Source of the DNA: an uncultured Porphyromonas sp.
GTDB lineage: Bacteria > Bacteroidota > Bacteroidia > Bacteroidales > Porphyromonadaceae
DNA: 64,000 nucleotides
Assembly (NCBI RefSeq): GCF_900541275.1
Contig: NZ_UQJH01000001.1
Coordinates: 310,001-374,000 of the forward strand
Reading direction: 5' to 3'
The stretch's first letter is position 1. Each line of letters opens with the position of its first letter. Below, in pieces: positions 24,003-32,548 of the stretch. A model generated the notes under the pieces. That model had not been told where the DNA came from. It ran no database searches and was given only the letters and a program-made list of their open reading frames with translations. The translations under genes and the position numbers were made by a program.

Positions 24003-26941
24003 ATGTAAAGCTATCGGTAGGGGTCGGACTGTGTCTCTGCCTTCCACCGCTCTACTCCTGTGGTAAGAGTACCAAAGAAGAACTGATCATCCCCGATCCG
24101 GAGAGGCTCTATGAGTTGGTCGATCCCTTTGTAGGAACCGGATTTCACGGGCACACGTTCCCCGGAGCTACTGCTCCGATGGGAATGGTGCAACTAAGTC
24201 CGGAGACTCGCTGGGAGGGCTGGGATGCCTGTGCAGGGTATCACTACGATGACGACTCGCTCTACGGCTTTGCCCACACCCACCTCTCCGGTACCGGATG
24301 CAGTGACCTCGGGGATGTGATTTTCCTCCCCACCATCGACAGCGAGCGCTACACTGAGCACATTGACGAGGAGCGGTTACCCAAGGTGGGATTTAGCCAC
24401 GACCGCGAAAAGGCACATGCAGGCTACTACAGCGTGGAGCTCGAGAACGGCATCAAGGCTGAGCTCACTGCCAGCTCCCTTATGGGTGTCCATCGCTACA
24501 CTTACCCAAAGGGGGCAGAGGAAGCATCACTCCTGATCGACTTAGTCAATATCAAAGGGGACGAGATCGTAGAAAGCGGACTGGAACAGACCTCAGAGAG
24601 TACACTGAGGGGCTACACGATCACCAATGGCTGGGTACCTCGGCAGCACGTCTACTTTGCCGCCCACCTGAGTCGTCCGATACGAGAAGCCAAGCTTTTC
24701 CTTAATGGAGAAGAGGTGGATGGACTGATCGCAAGGGGCGACTCCATACGGGCCATACTGTCTCTAGATGCCGGCGATGAAGGCATGGTGGAGATCTTTG
24801 TCGGGCTCTCACAGACCTCTATGGAGGCTGCGGAGGCAAATCTCAATGCGGAACTCTCAAGATGTGGCGCGACTTTCGATCAAGTACAAGCCGATACAGA
24901 AAAGCAGTGGAGTTCTCTTCTCTCTAAAGTCAAGGTAAAAGAGGGGAAGAAGGAGGACCTCACTTGCCTCTACACCGCCCTTTATCACTCCCTTGTTGCG
25001 CCCAATAGGATAAGTGATGCCGACGGAAGCTATCGGGGTATGGACGATGAGATCCACCGGGCATCCGGCGTGAGCTACTCTACCCTATCGCTCTGGGACA
25101 CCTTCCGCGCGGAGCACCCCCTCCTTACCCTGCTTTTCCCGGAGGTAGTACCGGATCTCTGCCGATCTATGATGCAGATGTACCGTGAGGGAGGAGAGCT
25201 ACCCATTTGGCCGCTCTATGGTGGTGAGACTCGCACTATGATCGGCTACCATGCCGTCTCCGTACTGGCTGATGCCTACCTCAGCGGACAGCTTGGCAAT
25301 CTTGATCCGTTGGAGGTGCTTAAGGCGATGATCAAATCCTCTAACATCAATAAGAAAGGCTCCGATGCCTACTCCCGACTGGGATTCATTCCCGCCAATA
25401 CGCACAACGAGTCCGTCTCCTGCACTCTCGAGTATGCGTACGATGACTGGTGCATAGCTCGAATGGCGGAGGCACTCGGGGAGACAGAGATTGCGGACAC
25501 CTACTACCAGCGAGCTCAGAATTACACCCACCTCTTTGACGGCAGCACCAAGTTCTTCCGCGGACGACATGAGGACGGATCGTGGGGAGCCGACTTTGAC
25601 CCCTACGAGTTAAGCAAAGACTACACCGAGGCCAATGGCTGGCAGTATCGCTTTGCTCCTATGCACGATGTGGAGGGAATGATCGCTCTCCATGGTGGAG
25701 CTGGCGGGATGCTCGATGCCCTCGACAATCTCTTTAGCGATACCACACCGGCAGGAGACCTCCAGGACATCACAGGGCTCATCGGGCAGTATGCTCACGG
25801 CAATGAGCCGAGCCATCATCTTTCCTTCCTTTACAATTACCTCGGTCGTCCCTCCCGTACACAAGAGCTGACGCGTCAGATCCTGGATGAATTGTACGAC
25901 GACACCCCGGAGGGTATTAGCGGCAATGAGGACTGCGGTCAGATGTCCGCTTGGTATCTCTTCACCGCCCTCGGTCTCTATCCGGTGACACCGGTGAGTG
26001 GAGAGCTCCAGATCACCACCCCTCGCTTCCGAGAGGTGACTCTGACGCTCCCGAAAGGCAAGCTCACCATTACCACCGACAAGGATCCAGCAGAGTATCC
26101 TTATGTCCGCTTCATCAGCCTAAATGGGAAGGAGCTTCACCGCCTCTTCGTCACCATCAAGGAGCTCACTGAGGGTGGCACACTCGCCTTCACACTCTCC
26201 GACAAACCTGTGGATGACTTCGTGGTAGAGGAGAGGCCCTACAGTATGACCCGCAAGGACTTCGTGTCTCCCGTCTACAGCTCGGATGACATCACGCTCT
26301 TCCACGACCAAGTGAGCGTAAGCTTAGCCTCAGCAACCCCGGGAGCGACAATCTACTACACGATCGATGAGGGGGAGAAAAAGGAGTATACCGGTACGCC
26401 CATCACCCTCACTCGCAGCGCAACCCTCCGAGCTTATGCCGAGAAAGACGGACTGGACCCGTCTCCCACGACCACACTCATCGTCACGAAGGCAGAGTAC
26501 GCCCAAGCGCAAGATGTTTCCTCCGTTGCCGATGGTGCCGATTGGACGCTCCACGCCGGGGCGGTCGAGAGTACGGATCAGATCGCCTCGCTCCCCATCA
26601 TCGGGCGCGGCGTCTGCGAGCAGCCCTCGATCGAGATGCGAGACAGGGAGGACCTTTTTGCGCTTACTTTCACAGGATTTATCCAGGTGCCGGAGACCGA
26701 TGTCTACGAGTTTCGGCTCACTTCCGATGATGGATCCGTCCTACGGATACACGACCGACCGATTGTCCTCAATGACGGCTCGCACGCCTTCGTCTCAGCA
26801 ACCGGCAAGGTTGCACTCAGTCGCGGACTCCACCCCTTCACCCTAGTCTACTGGCAAGGTGCCGAGGGCAAGGGTCTTCGCTTAGAGTACCGTCGACGCG
26901 GTCAGACAGACTACACCACACCCACCCTCAAGCACAAATAA
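23999..26941 (+). CDS. GH92 alpha-mannosidase with chitobiase-like and PA14 domains
   Basis: This is a 980-residue lipoprotein (lipobox LYSC, Cys21). The GH92 catalytic region occupies about residues 35-750: GTGFHGHTFPGATAPMGM, GYHYDDDSLYGFAHTHLSG, YAHGNEPSHHLSFLYNYLG (with the Glu expected to act as acid) and GNEDCGQMSAWYLFTALGL. GH92 enzymes are calcium-dependent exo-acting alpha-mannosidases. A Fn3-like/CHB_HEX_C domain follows (about 755-840, with GATIYYTIDEGE). A C-terminal PA14-like domain (about 870-970) has VYEFRLTSDDGSVLRI and GLHPFTLVYWQG. This extra pair of modules probably anchors the enzyme to its glycan. Linkage specificity cannot be read from the sequence. Confidence 0.93.
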   Translation: MNVKLSVGVGLCLCLPPLYSCGKSTKEELIIPDPERLYELVDPFVGTGFHGHTFPGATAPMGMVQLSPETRWEGWDACAGYHYDDDSLYGFAHTHLSGTGCSDLGDVIFLPTIDSERYTEHIDEERLPKVGFSHDREKAHAGYYSVELENGIKAELTASSLMGVHRYTYPKGAEEASLLIDLVNIKGDEIVESGLEQTSESTLRGYTITNGWVPRQHVYFAAHLSRPIREAKLFLNGEEVDGLIARGDSIRAILSLDAGDEGMVEIFVGLSQTSMEAAEANLNAELSRCGATFDQVQADTEKQWSSLLSKVKVKEGKKEDLTCLYTALYHSLVAPNRISDADGSYRGMDDEIHRASGVSYSTLSLWDTFRAEHPLLTLLFPEVVPDLCRSMMQMYREGGELPIWPLYGGETRTMIGYHAVSVLADAYLSGQLGNLDPLEVLKAMIKSSNINKKGSDAYSRLGFIPANTHNESVSCTLEYAYDDWCIARMAEALGETEIADTYYQRAQNYTHLFDGSTKFFRGRHEDGSWGADFDPYELSKDYTEANGWQYRFAPMHDVEGMIALHGGAGGMLDALDNLFSDTTPAGDLQDITGLIGQYAHGNEPSHHLSFLYNYLGRPSRTQELTRQILDELYDDTPEGISGNEDCGQMSAWYLFTALGLYPVTPVSGELQITTPRFREVTLTLPKGKLTITTDKDPAEYPYVRFISLNGKELHRLFVTIKELTEGGTLAFTLSDKPVDDFVVEERPYSMTRKDFVSPVYSSDDITLFHDQVSVSLASATPGATIYYTIDEGEKKEYTGTPITLTRSATLRAYAEKDGLDPSPTTTLIVTKAEYAQAQDVSSVADGADWTLHAGAVESTDQIASLPIIGRGVCEQPSIEMRDREDLFALTFTGFIQVPETDVYEFRLTSDDGSVLRIHDRPIVLNDGSHAFVSATGKVALSRGLHPFTLVYWQGAEGKGLRLEYRRRGQTDYTTPTLKHK

Positions 26942-26944
26942 TCC

Positions 26945-28117
26945 ATGAAAGCTACAGCCAAACACCTCCTCATAAGCCTTCTGCTCTTAGGTCTCTCTGC
27001 TTCGGCACAGGAGCCGAGCCGTCAGACTGTCACTCTACCCTCCACCTACGAGACCGTAACTGTTCGCCCAGTGGGAGGGACGAAGGTACGTAACGTCGTC
27101 CTGATGATCGGCGATGGTATGAGCCTAGCCCACATTGCTGCCCTCCGTACTGTCAATAAGGGACACATCAATCTCTCTAACGCTCAGGCCACCGGACTGG
27201 TCATCACCACAGCACTCGACAAGCTCGTGACCGACTCCGCCGCAGCCGCCACTGCGATGAGTACAGGGCACAAGGCTCGCTACCACACCCTCGCTGTGGA
27301 TAGTCTCGATAGCCCCTACGCCACCATCATTGATCACGCCCACAGTGCCGGTCTCGGTACCGGAGTGATCAGCACCTGCCGTCTCTACGATGCCACCCCG
27401 GCTGCCTTCCTCGCCCACAGCGCTGAGCGAGAGGCACCCTATGAGATCATCGGGCAATTCCCCGGTAGCAATTGTGACCTCATCATGGGCGGAGGCGCAA
27501 AGGTCTTTACCGACAGACCTGATGGGCGCAATATCTTCCGCGAGATGGAGAAGAAAGGGTATCGCGTCACCCGAAGCCTCAAGGACTTCTCCGCAGGTGA
27601 GAAGAGTCCGTCCGGACGCGAACTCTGTGTCTATGCTGAGAAGGACGTACCTGTACCACTGGAGCGAGGCGAACTACTCTCTGAGGCCTCACGACTTGCC
27701 CTTGATCACTTAGCGAAGCAGACGCCAGAGGGTTTCTTCCTGATGATTGAGGGATCCCAGCTGGACGACTACGGACATACCAACGATCTCGACCTACTGA
27801 TGCAGGAGACGGCAGACTTTGACCGAGCCATAGGGACAGTTATGAAGTGGGCGGAGGGCGATGGCGAGACGCTAGTCATCGTCACGGCAGACCACGAGAC
27901 CGGAGGACTCACCATCCTCGGGGGAGACGAGGAGAGGGGCGAAGTAGAGGGAAACTTCTCCACCGGGGGGCATAGTGGCGTGCTGGTACCGATATACCTC
28001 TATGGTCCGTCAGCAGACCACTTCACTGGCATATACCACAATACCGAGATTTACCATAAAGTTATGCACCTACTCGGACTCTCTGAGCGATGCACCCAAG
28101 AGACCATCAAGCCATGA
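26945..28117 (+). CDS. Secreted alkaline phosphatase
   Basis: This 390-residue phosphomonoesterase has a signal peptide (residues 1-22, ASAQ). Alkaline phosphatase motifs are VVLMIGDGMS with metal-binding Asp57, VTDSAAAATAMSTG with the catalytic Ser98, MIEGSQLDDYGHTND, VTADHETGG, and STGGHSGVLVP near the C terminus. The enzyme removes terminal phosphates using two zinc ions and one magnesium. It starts 3 bp after GH92 and overlaps the next phosphoesterase by 4 bp (ATGA). The gene order suggests that it dephosphorylates glycan or inositol phosphates released by the neighbouring enzymes, although general phosphate scavenging is possible. Confidence 0.93.
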   Translation: MKATAKHLLISLLLLGLSASAQEPSRQTVTLPSTYETVTVRPVGGTKVRNVVLMIGDGMSLAHIAALRTVNKGHINLSNAQATGLVITTALDKLVTDSAAAATAMSTGHKARYHTLAVDSLDSPYATIIDHAHSAGLGTGVISTCRLYDATPAAFLAHSAEREAPYEIIGQFPGSNCDLIMGGGAKVFTDRPDGRNIFREMEKKGYRVTRSLKDFSAGEKSPSGRELCVYAEKDVPVPLERGELLSEASRLALDHLAKQTPEGFFLMIEGSQLDDYGHTNDLDLLMQETADFDRAIGTVMKWAEGDGETLVIVTADHETGGLTILGGDEERGEVEGNFSTGGHSGVLVPIYLYGPSADHFTGIYHNTEIYHKVMHLLGLSERCTQETIKP

Positions 28118-29571
28118 AGCGACTACTTATACCCATCGTCCTACTCCTCCTGAGCCTAAGCACCCTATCGGCACAAGATCAGCGTGGGGTGCTACGCTTT
28201 AGAGCCGACAGCACGTTTCGGATCGCTCAGTTTACCGATCTTCACATTGACCCCACTTCCGCCAATACCCCACGCACCTACGAGATCCTTCGGGAGGTGA
28301 TCCGCTCAGAGCAACCGGACCTGGTCCTGCTGACCGGTGATGTCATCACGGAGCGACCTGCGGTAGAGGGCTGGAGGTCTCTCGCTCGGTTCTTTGAGGA
28401 GGAGAGGCAGCCCTACGGTGTTCTCCTTGGTAACCACGACGCAGAGGTACTATCCAAGGACTCCATCTATGATCTCCTCGAGGGGACGCCCTATTGCGTC
28501 AGTCTCAGGGGACCGGAGGGCATTGAGGGGAAGGGCAATCAAGAGATCCGCATAGAGAGCTCCACCGGAGGAGAGATCGCCGCCCTGCTCTACCTCTTGG
28601 ACTCGGGACAGTACTACAGGGACCAGTTCGTCAGCCACTACGACCACATCCACTTCGATCAGATCGACTGGCTTAGGAAAACTCATGCTCAAACCCTTGA
28701 CGAGAGTGGCAGGGTGAGCATTCCATCGATGATTTTCTTCCACATACCCATACCGGAGTTCGAGATGCTAAAAGATCAAGGGAAAGGGCATATCAGCGAA
28801 GGCATCTCCTCCTCCACGCTGAATAGCGGACTCTTCAGCACACTACTGGACTTAGGTGGCGTAATGGGTGTCTTCTGTGGACACGACCATGCCAATGACG
28901 CGCTGTCTATCCGCGACGGCATCACCCTCGGCTATGGACGGGTGAGTGGACTGGACGCCTATGGTGACCTCCCGAGAGGTGGACGCCTGATCATCCTGCA
29001 CGAGGGCGAGCAGCGCTTCGACAGTTGGATAACCACCCCGGAGGGCGGTCGAGGAGCCACCTTCTACTACCCCTCCGGCTTTGACTCCAACGAGGAGGAG
29101 TCAGCCCACTATCTGCCGGCACTATCTCTCGATTCAGCGACACACGGGGTGAGGTACCGCTACTATACCGGGACGATCAAGCAGACTGATCAGATCCCCA
29201 CCGCCACACTTGTCAAGGAGGGAGCCCTGCCCTACCCCTCTATTGAGGGAGCAGATCGTGAGGACCACTTTGGCTACATCTTCGAGTCCCTCATCCGCAT
29301 ACCCGAGCGTGGGCTCTACCGCTTCTATACCTACTCAGATGATGGCTCTGTGCTCTACATTGATGGAGCTAAGGTGGTAGATAATGACGGAGGTCACAGC
29401 GCTCGCCTACGTGAGGGAGTAGTCGCTCTGGAGGCAGGTCTGCATCGGCTGAGGATTGACTACTTCGAGGACTATATGGGGCAGACTCTCGAGGTGGGCC
29501 TGACAGGGAAGGGTCTACTACGGCAGCCCATCCCGGAGAGTATCCTCTTCCTTGAACCATCTGACAGGTGA
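28114..29571 (+). CDS. Calcineurin-type phosphoesterase with C-terminal PA14 domain
   Basis: This is a 485-residue secreted metallophosphoesterase. The ATG at 28114 gives a clean signal peptide (residues 1-21, LSAQ); the in-frame ATG at 28090 only adds residues before it. All five calcineurin-like motifs are present: FTDLHID, LTGDVITE, GNHDAEV, FFHIPIPEF and CGHDHAND. After about residue 365 a PA14-like module (FESLIRIPERGLYRFYTYSD, DGSVLYIDGA, AGLHRLRIDYFED) closes the protein. It resembles the module at the end of GH92 in the same operon. The combination suggests a phosphoesterase tethered to the same glycan that GH92 attacks. It overlaps the alkaline phosphatase gene by ATGA. Confidence 0.88.
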   Translation: MKRLLIPIVLLLLSLSTLSAQDQRGVLRFRADSTFRIAQFTDLHIDPTSANTPRTYEILREVIRSEQPDLVLLTGDVITERPAVEGWRSLARFFEEERQPYGVLLGNHDAEVLSKDSIYDLLEGTPYCVSLRGPEGIEGKGNQEIRIESSTGGEIAALLYLLDSGQYYRDQFVSHYDHIHFDQIDWLRKTHAQTLDESGRVSIPSMIFFHIPIPEFEMLKDQGKGHISEGISSSTLNSGLFSTLLDLGGVMGVFCGHDHANDALSIRDGITLGYGRVSGLDAYGDLPRGGRLIILHEGEQRFDSWITTPEGGRGATFYYPSGFDSNEEESAHYLPALSLDSATHGVRYRYYTGTIKQTDQIPTATLVKEGALPYPSIEGADREDHFGYIFESLIRIPERGLYRFYTYSDDGSVLYIDGAKVVDNDGGHSARLREGVVALEAGLHRLRIDYFEDYMGQTLEVGLTGKGLLRQPIPESILFLEPSDR

Positions 29572-29572
29572 T

Positions 29573-30778
29573 ATGATACGACTGATCCTCCTGACAGACT
29601 TTACGGAGTCCTACTCCTACAAGCTCTTCGCCGGCATCCAAGCCTATGCACAGGAGCACGACCGCTGGGCCGTGTGCCGTATGCCCCCCAGCTACAAGAG
29701 CCAGCATGGTCTAGATGGTGTCCTCCAGTGGGCCAAAGCCTGGGGCGCTGATGCAATCATCGGGCGGTTTGATCCCGGTGATCGGGTCGAGTGTTTCAGA
29801 GAGGCGGGTATCCTCGCCATGGCGCAGGACTACAAGGTCCCTATCCCCTCACTCTCAGCGGTCACGGGAGACTACCGAGGGACCGGTGAGATGGCAGCAG
29901 AGTACTTCGTGCAGAAGGGGTTCACCTCCTTTGCTTTCATTGGCTACCGGGATGTCTTCTGGTCTCAGGAGAGATACTACGGATTTAAGTCCTACTTAGA
30001 GAGGGTGGGGCTAAGCAGCCAGCTCACCGACTACAGAGAGACCTCTATTGACGAAGTGTGGGACTTCCGCCAGGAGGATCTGATCCGATTTCTCGAGGGT
30101 CTTCCGCCCGAGACAGCGATCTTCGCTTGCGATGACAATGAGGGGATCCGTGTATCCGAGCTCTGCAGCGTCTCGAGTATCAGCATTCCTCAAGACGTGG
30201 CCATTCTTGGTGTGGACGACGACCAGACCATCTGTGGTCTGGCTGATCCGCCCCTCTCCAGCATAGCACTCGACATTGTACAGGGAGGGTACGAAGCGGC
30301 CACTCAGATCGACCATTACCTATCAGGGCGAAGTGATCGCCTTGAGGATGTGGTCGTGCGCCCCATCCGCATCACTGAGCGGACCTCCAGTAACATCCTC
30401 TCCATCAATGACCATGAGGTAGCCACTGCCATCCGCTTCATCCACGACCATGCCACCCAACCGCTGTCGGTCATGGATGTCGTGGCTCAGGTGCCTCTCT
30501 CGAGACGACACTTGGAGGTGCGATTTAAGCGCGCTACCCGACAGACGATCCAGAAATACATTATGAAATACCGGGTGGATAAGCTGGCCCACCTCTTGCT
30601 CACAGGAGACCGGCCGATCACTGAGCTGAGCGATGAGATGGGCTTTGTCAGCCCGAAGAACCTCTCCCGACAATTCCGCTCAGTCCTCGGGGTCTCCCCT
30701 CAGGAGTACCGTCGCATACATCACTGCACCACTGCAGATAGTCCGACCAATCAACTCACTGATACCCCACACCTATGA
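29573..30778 (+). CDS. XylR-type regulator (sugar-binding domain plus AraC HTH)
   Basis: This is a 401-residue cytoplasmic transcription regulator. The ATG at 29573 gives MIRLILLTDFTESYSYKLF; an upstream TTG at 29552 is unlikely. Residues 1-280 form a LacI/RbsB-type periplasmic-binding fold (ADAIIGRFD, FAFIGYRDVFWSQERY, ILGVDDDQTICG, PPLSSIALD). Residues about 290-395 are an AraC-type double helix-turn-helix (PLSVMDVVAQVPLSRRHL, PITELSDEMGFVSPKNLSRQFR). This is the XylR arrangement, where sugar binding switches DNA binding. It is embedded in the operon it probably controls; no hybrid two-component or ECF/anti-sigma gene was seen nearby. It overlaps the next gene by 4 bp. Confidence 0.9.
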   Translation: MIRLILLTDFTESYSYKLFAGIQAYAQEHDRWAVCRMPPSYKSQHGLDGVLQWAKAWGADAIIGRFDPGDRVECFREAGILAMAQDYKVPIPSLSAVTGDYRGTGEMAAEYFVQKGFTSFAFIGYRDVFWSQERYYGFKSYLERVGLSSQLTDYRETSIDEVWDFRQEDLIRFLEGLPPETAIFACDDNEGIRVSELCSVSSISIPQDVAILGVDDDQTICGLADPPLSSIALDIVQGGYEAATQIDHYLSGRSDRLEDVVVRPIRITERTSSNILSINDHEVATAIRFIHDHATQPLSVMDVVAQVPLSRRHLEVRFKRATRQTIQKYIMKYRVDKLAHLLLTGDRPITELSDEMGFVSPKNLSRQFRSVLGVSPQEYRRIHHCTTADSPTNQLTDTPHL

Positions 30779-32394
30779 TGCTTATGAGAAATAGATTACC
30801 ACTCCTCCTACTGACCCTTGTGGTCTCCTCCCTCATCGCCTCATCGCAGATCAGCTCAGGCAACGACTCCATCTACAAGTTGCCCTACAAGAATACTTAT
30901 GTCAAGAATGTCTTCGTCACAGACAATGCCTTCCGGACGATGAAGCCGGAGATCACTCGCCCCCGTTCATTTGACGAAGCAAGAGAAATCCTGCCTCTGC
31001 CACACTGGGAGGGACACGACGTTGAGATCCGTATGTACTGGGACGCCTGGAAGATCGCGGTCAATAATATCCGTCAGCCCGATGCAGGGTCGGGATTTGT
31101 CGCCACTTACATTGATACAGCATACAATGGTAATCTCTTTATGTGGGACGACTGCTTCATCCTGATGTTTGCCCGCTATGGTGCCCGATTCTTCCCCTTC
31201 CAGAGGACGCTCGACAATTTCTACGCCAAGCAACACCCCGATGGCTTCATCTGTAGGGAGATCAAGGCGGATGGTGCCGACTGCTTTGAGCGGTACGACC
31301 CTACCTCCACCGGCCCCAACCTTCTCCCATGGTGCGAGATGGTCTACTACCATCAGTACGGAGACCTTGGGCGACTTCACCGCGTCTTCCCGGTGCTCTG
31401 TGGCTACTACGACTGGCTGCGGCTCAATCGCACCTGGCGCAACGGCACCTACTGGAGCAGTGGCTGGGGAACTGGGATGGACAATATGCCACGTGTGCCG
31501 GAGGGATACAACCCAATCTATTCTCACGGACATATGATCTGGCTTGACACCAATCTCCAGCAGATCATGACCGCCTACCAGCTCCTTGAGATGGGCTTCT
31601 ACATCGAGCGGTGGCAGGAGATCGAGGACTATGAGACTGATGCTCTGGCGCTTAAGGACTATGTTAATACTCAGCTCTGGGACGAGAAGAGCGGATTTCT
31701 CTACGACCAATATCGAGATGGCACACTCTGCGATGCTAAAGGGATCGGAGCCTTCTGGGCACTGATGACTGACGTGCTGGACAGACCTCGTATGGATCGC
31801 CTCGTCGCTCACCTCTCCGAGGAGTGCGAATTTGCCCGTCCCCACCCCATTCCCTCTCTCTCCGCCGATCATCCCAAGTACCGACCCAACGGTCGATACT
31901 GGCAGGGAGGCGTCTGGCCGGGGACCAATTATATGGTCATCAAGGGTCTCTCGCGACAAGGCTATAGAGACCTTGCGTACAAGATTGCGAAGCGACACTA
32001 TGAGTCTGTCCTTGAGGTCTATAGGCGGACAGGTACCTTCTACGAGTACTACGCACCCGAGGAGATAGAGCCGGGATTTATGGCACGGGATCACTTTGTC
32101 GGCTGGGGTGGATTGGCACCGATCGCTCTACTGATTGAGTACCTCATCGGCATTGAGGCTGACTACCCGGAGGAGACTATCACCTGGGACATCCGTCAGC
32201 TCGAGGCGCACGGGATTGATCGTTACCCTTTTGGTCCCGAGGGATCCATTGACCTCCACTGCGCACGGCGTAGCACACCCGGAGAGAGACCGCGGGTCAC
32301 AGTCCACAGCAATGTCCCTTTCACACTCATCCTCACTTACGGAGAGGGGAAGAGCGAAACTCTTCACATCCAGCCCGACAGGTCACAGCCCTGA
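30775..32394 (+). CDS. GH63/trehalase-like (MGH1-type) glycosidase
   Basis: This 539-residue secreted (alpha/alpha)6-barrel glycosidase has a signal peptide near residues 1-24 (in-frame ATGs at 30775-30786 are all possible starts). Family features are NGNLFMWDDCFIL, GYNPIYSHGHMIWLDTNLQQ, LWDEKSGFLYDQYRDG, KGIGAFWAL, RYWQGGVWPGTNYM, GTFYEYYAPE and HFVGWGGLAPIALLIEY. These are typical of GH63-type exo-glycosidases and related trehalase-like enzymes that act on alpha-linked glucose or mannose. It is the last gene of the PUL-type operon and would complete glycan trimming in the periplasm. The exact sugar and linkage cannot be told. Confidence 0.85.
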   Translation: MMLMRNRLPLLLLTLVVSSLIASSQISSGNDSIYKLPYKNTYVKNVFVTDNAFRTMKPEITRPRSFDEAREILPLPHWEGHDVEIRMYWDAWKIAVNNIRQPDAGSGFVATYIDTAYNGNLFMWDDCFILMFARYGARFFPFQRTLDNFYAKQHPDGFICREIKADGADCFERYDPTSTGPNLLPWCEMVYYHQYGDLGRLHRVFPVLCGYYDWLRLNRTWRNGTYWSSGWGTGMDNMPRVPEGYNPIYSHGHMIWLDTNLQQIMTAYQLLEMGFYIERWQEIEDYETDALALKDYVNTQLWDEKSGFLYDQYRDGTLCDAKGIGAFWALMTDVLDRPRMDRLVAHLSEECEFARPHPIPSLSADHPKYRPNGRYWQGGVWPGTNYMVIKGLSRQGYRDLAYKIAKRHYESVLEVYRRTGTFYEYYAPEEIEPGFMARDHFVGWGGLAPIALLIEYLIGIEADYPEETITWDIRQLEAHGIDRYPFGPEGSIDLHCARRSTPGERPRVTVHSNVPFTLILTYGEGKSETLHIQPDRSQP

Positions 32395-32403
32395 GCGATC
32401 GGA

Positions 32404-32489
32404 CTAATACCGATATTAGAGAATTCTTTTACCGATATTAGGAAATTCTTTTACCGGTATTAGAGCGCACTAATACCGGTAAAAGAATT
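32404..32489. repeat. Dispersed intergenic hairpin repeat, copy B (long form)
   Basis: Unit 1 CTAATACCGATATTAG is at 32404-32419. Two 22-bp direct units follow, then the spacer AGCGCA and an inverted unit. The last direct unit (32444-32463) and the inverted unit (32470-32489) are perfectly complementary over 20 bp with a 6-nt loop. It lies 9 bp after the glycosidase stop and may also act as the operon's transcript end. Confidence 0.88.
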
Positions 32490-32533
32490 GACCGATGAAC
32501 ATCCAACAGATCGGATTAAGATTAAAAAATAGG

Positions 32534-32541
32534 TAATTTTG
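32534..32541 (+). promoter_or_regulatory. -7 element of the protease gene, close to its ATG
   Basis: TAATTTTG matches TAnnTTTG exactly and ends 7 nt before the protease ATG at 32549. If used, transcription would start at or within a few bases of the ATG, so the mRNA would be nearly leaderless. No clear -33 element was found. Confidence 0.45.
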
Positions 32542-32548
32542 TAGCGAT

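Noticed and set aside
30967..32094. Antisense open frame of 375 codons over the GH63-like gene
   Set aside because: It is fully contained in the glycosidase on the opposite strand, with no family motifs, signal peptide or promoter of its own.
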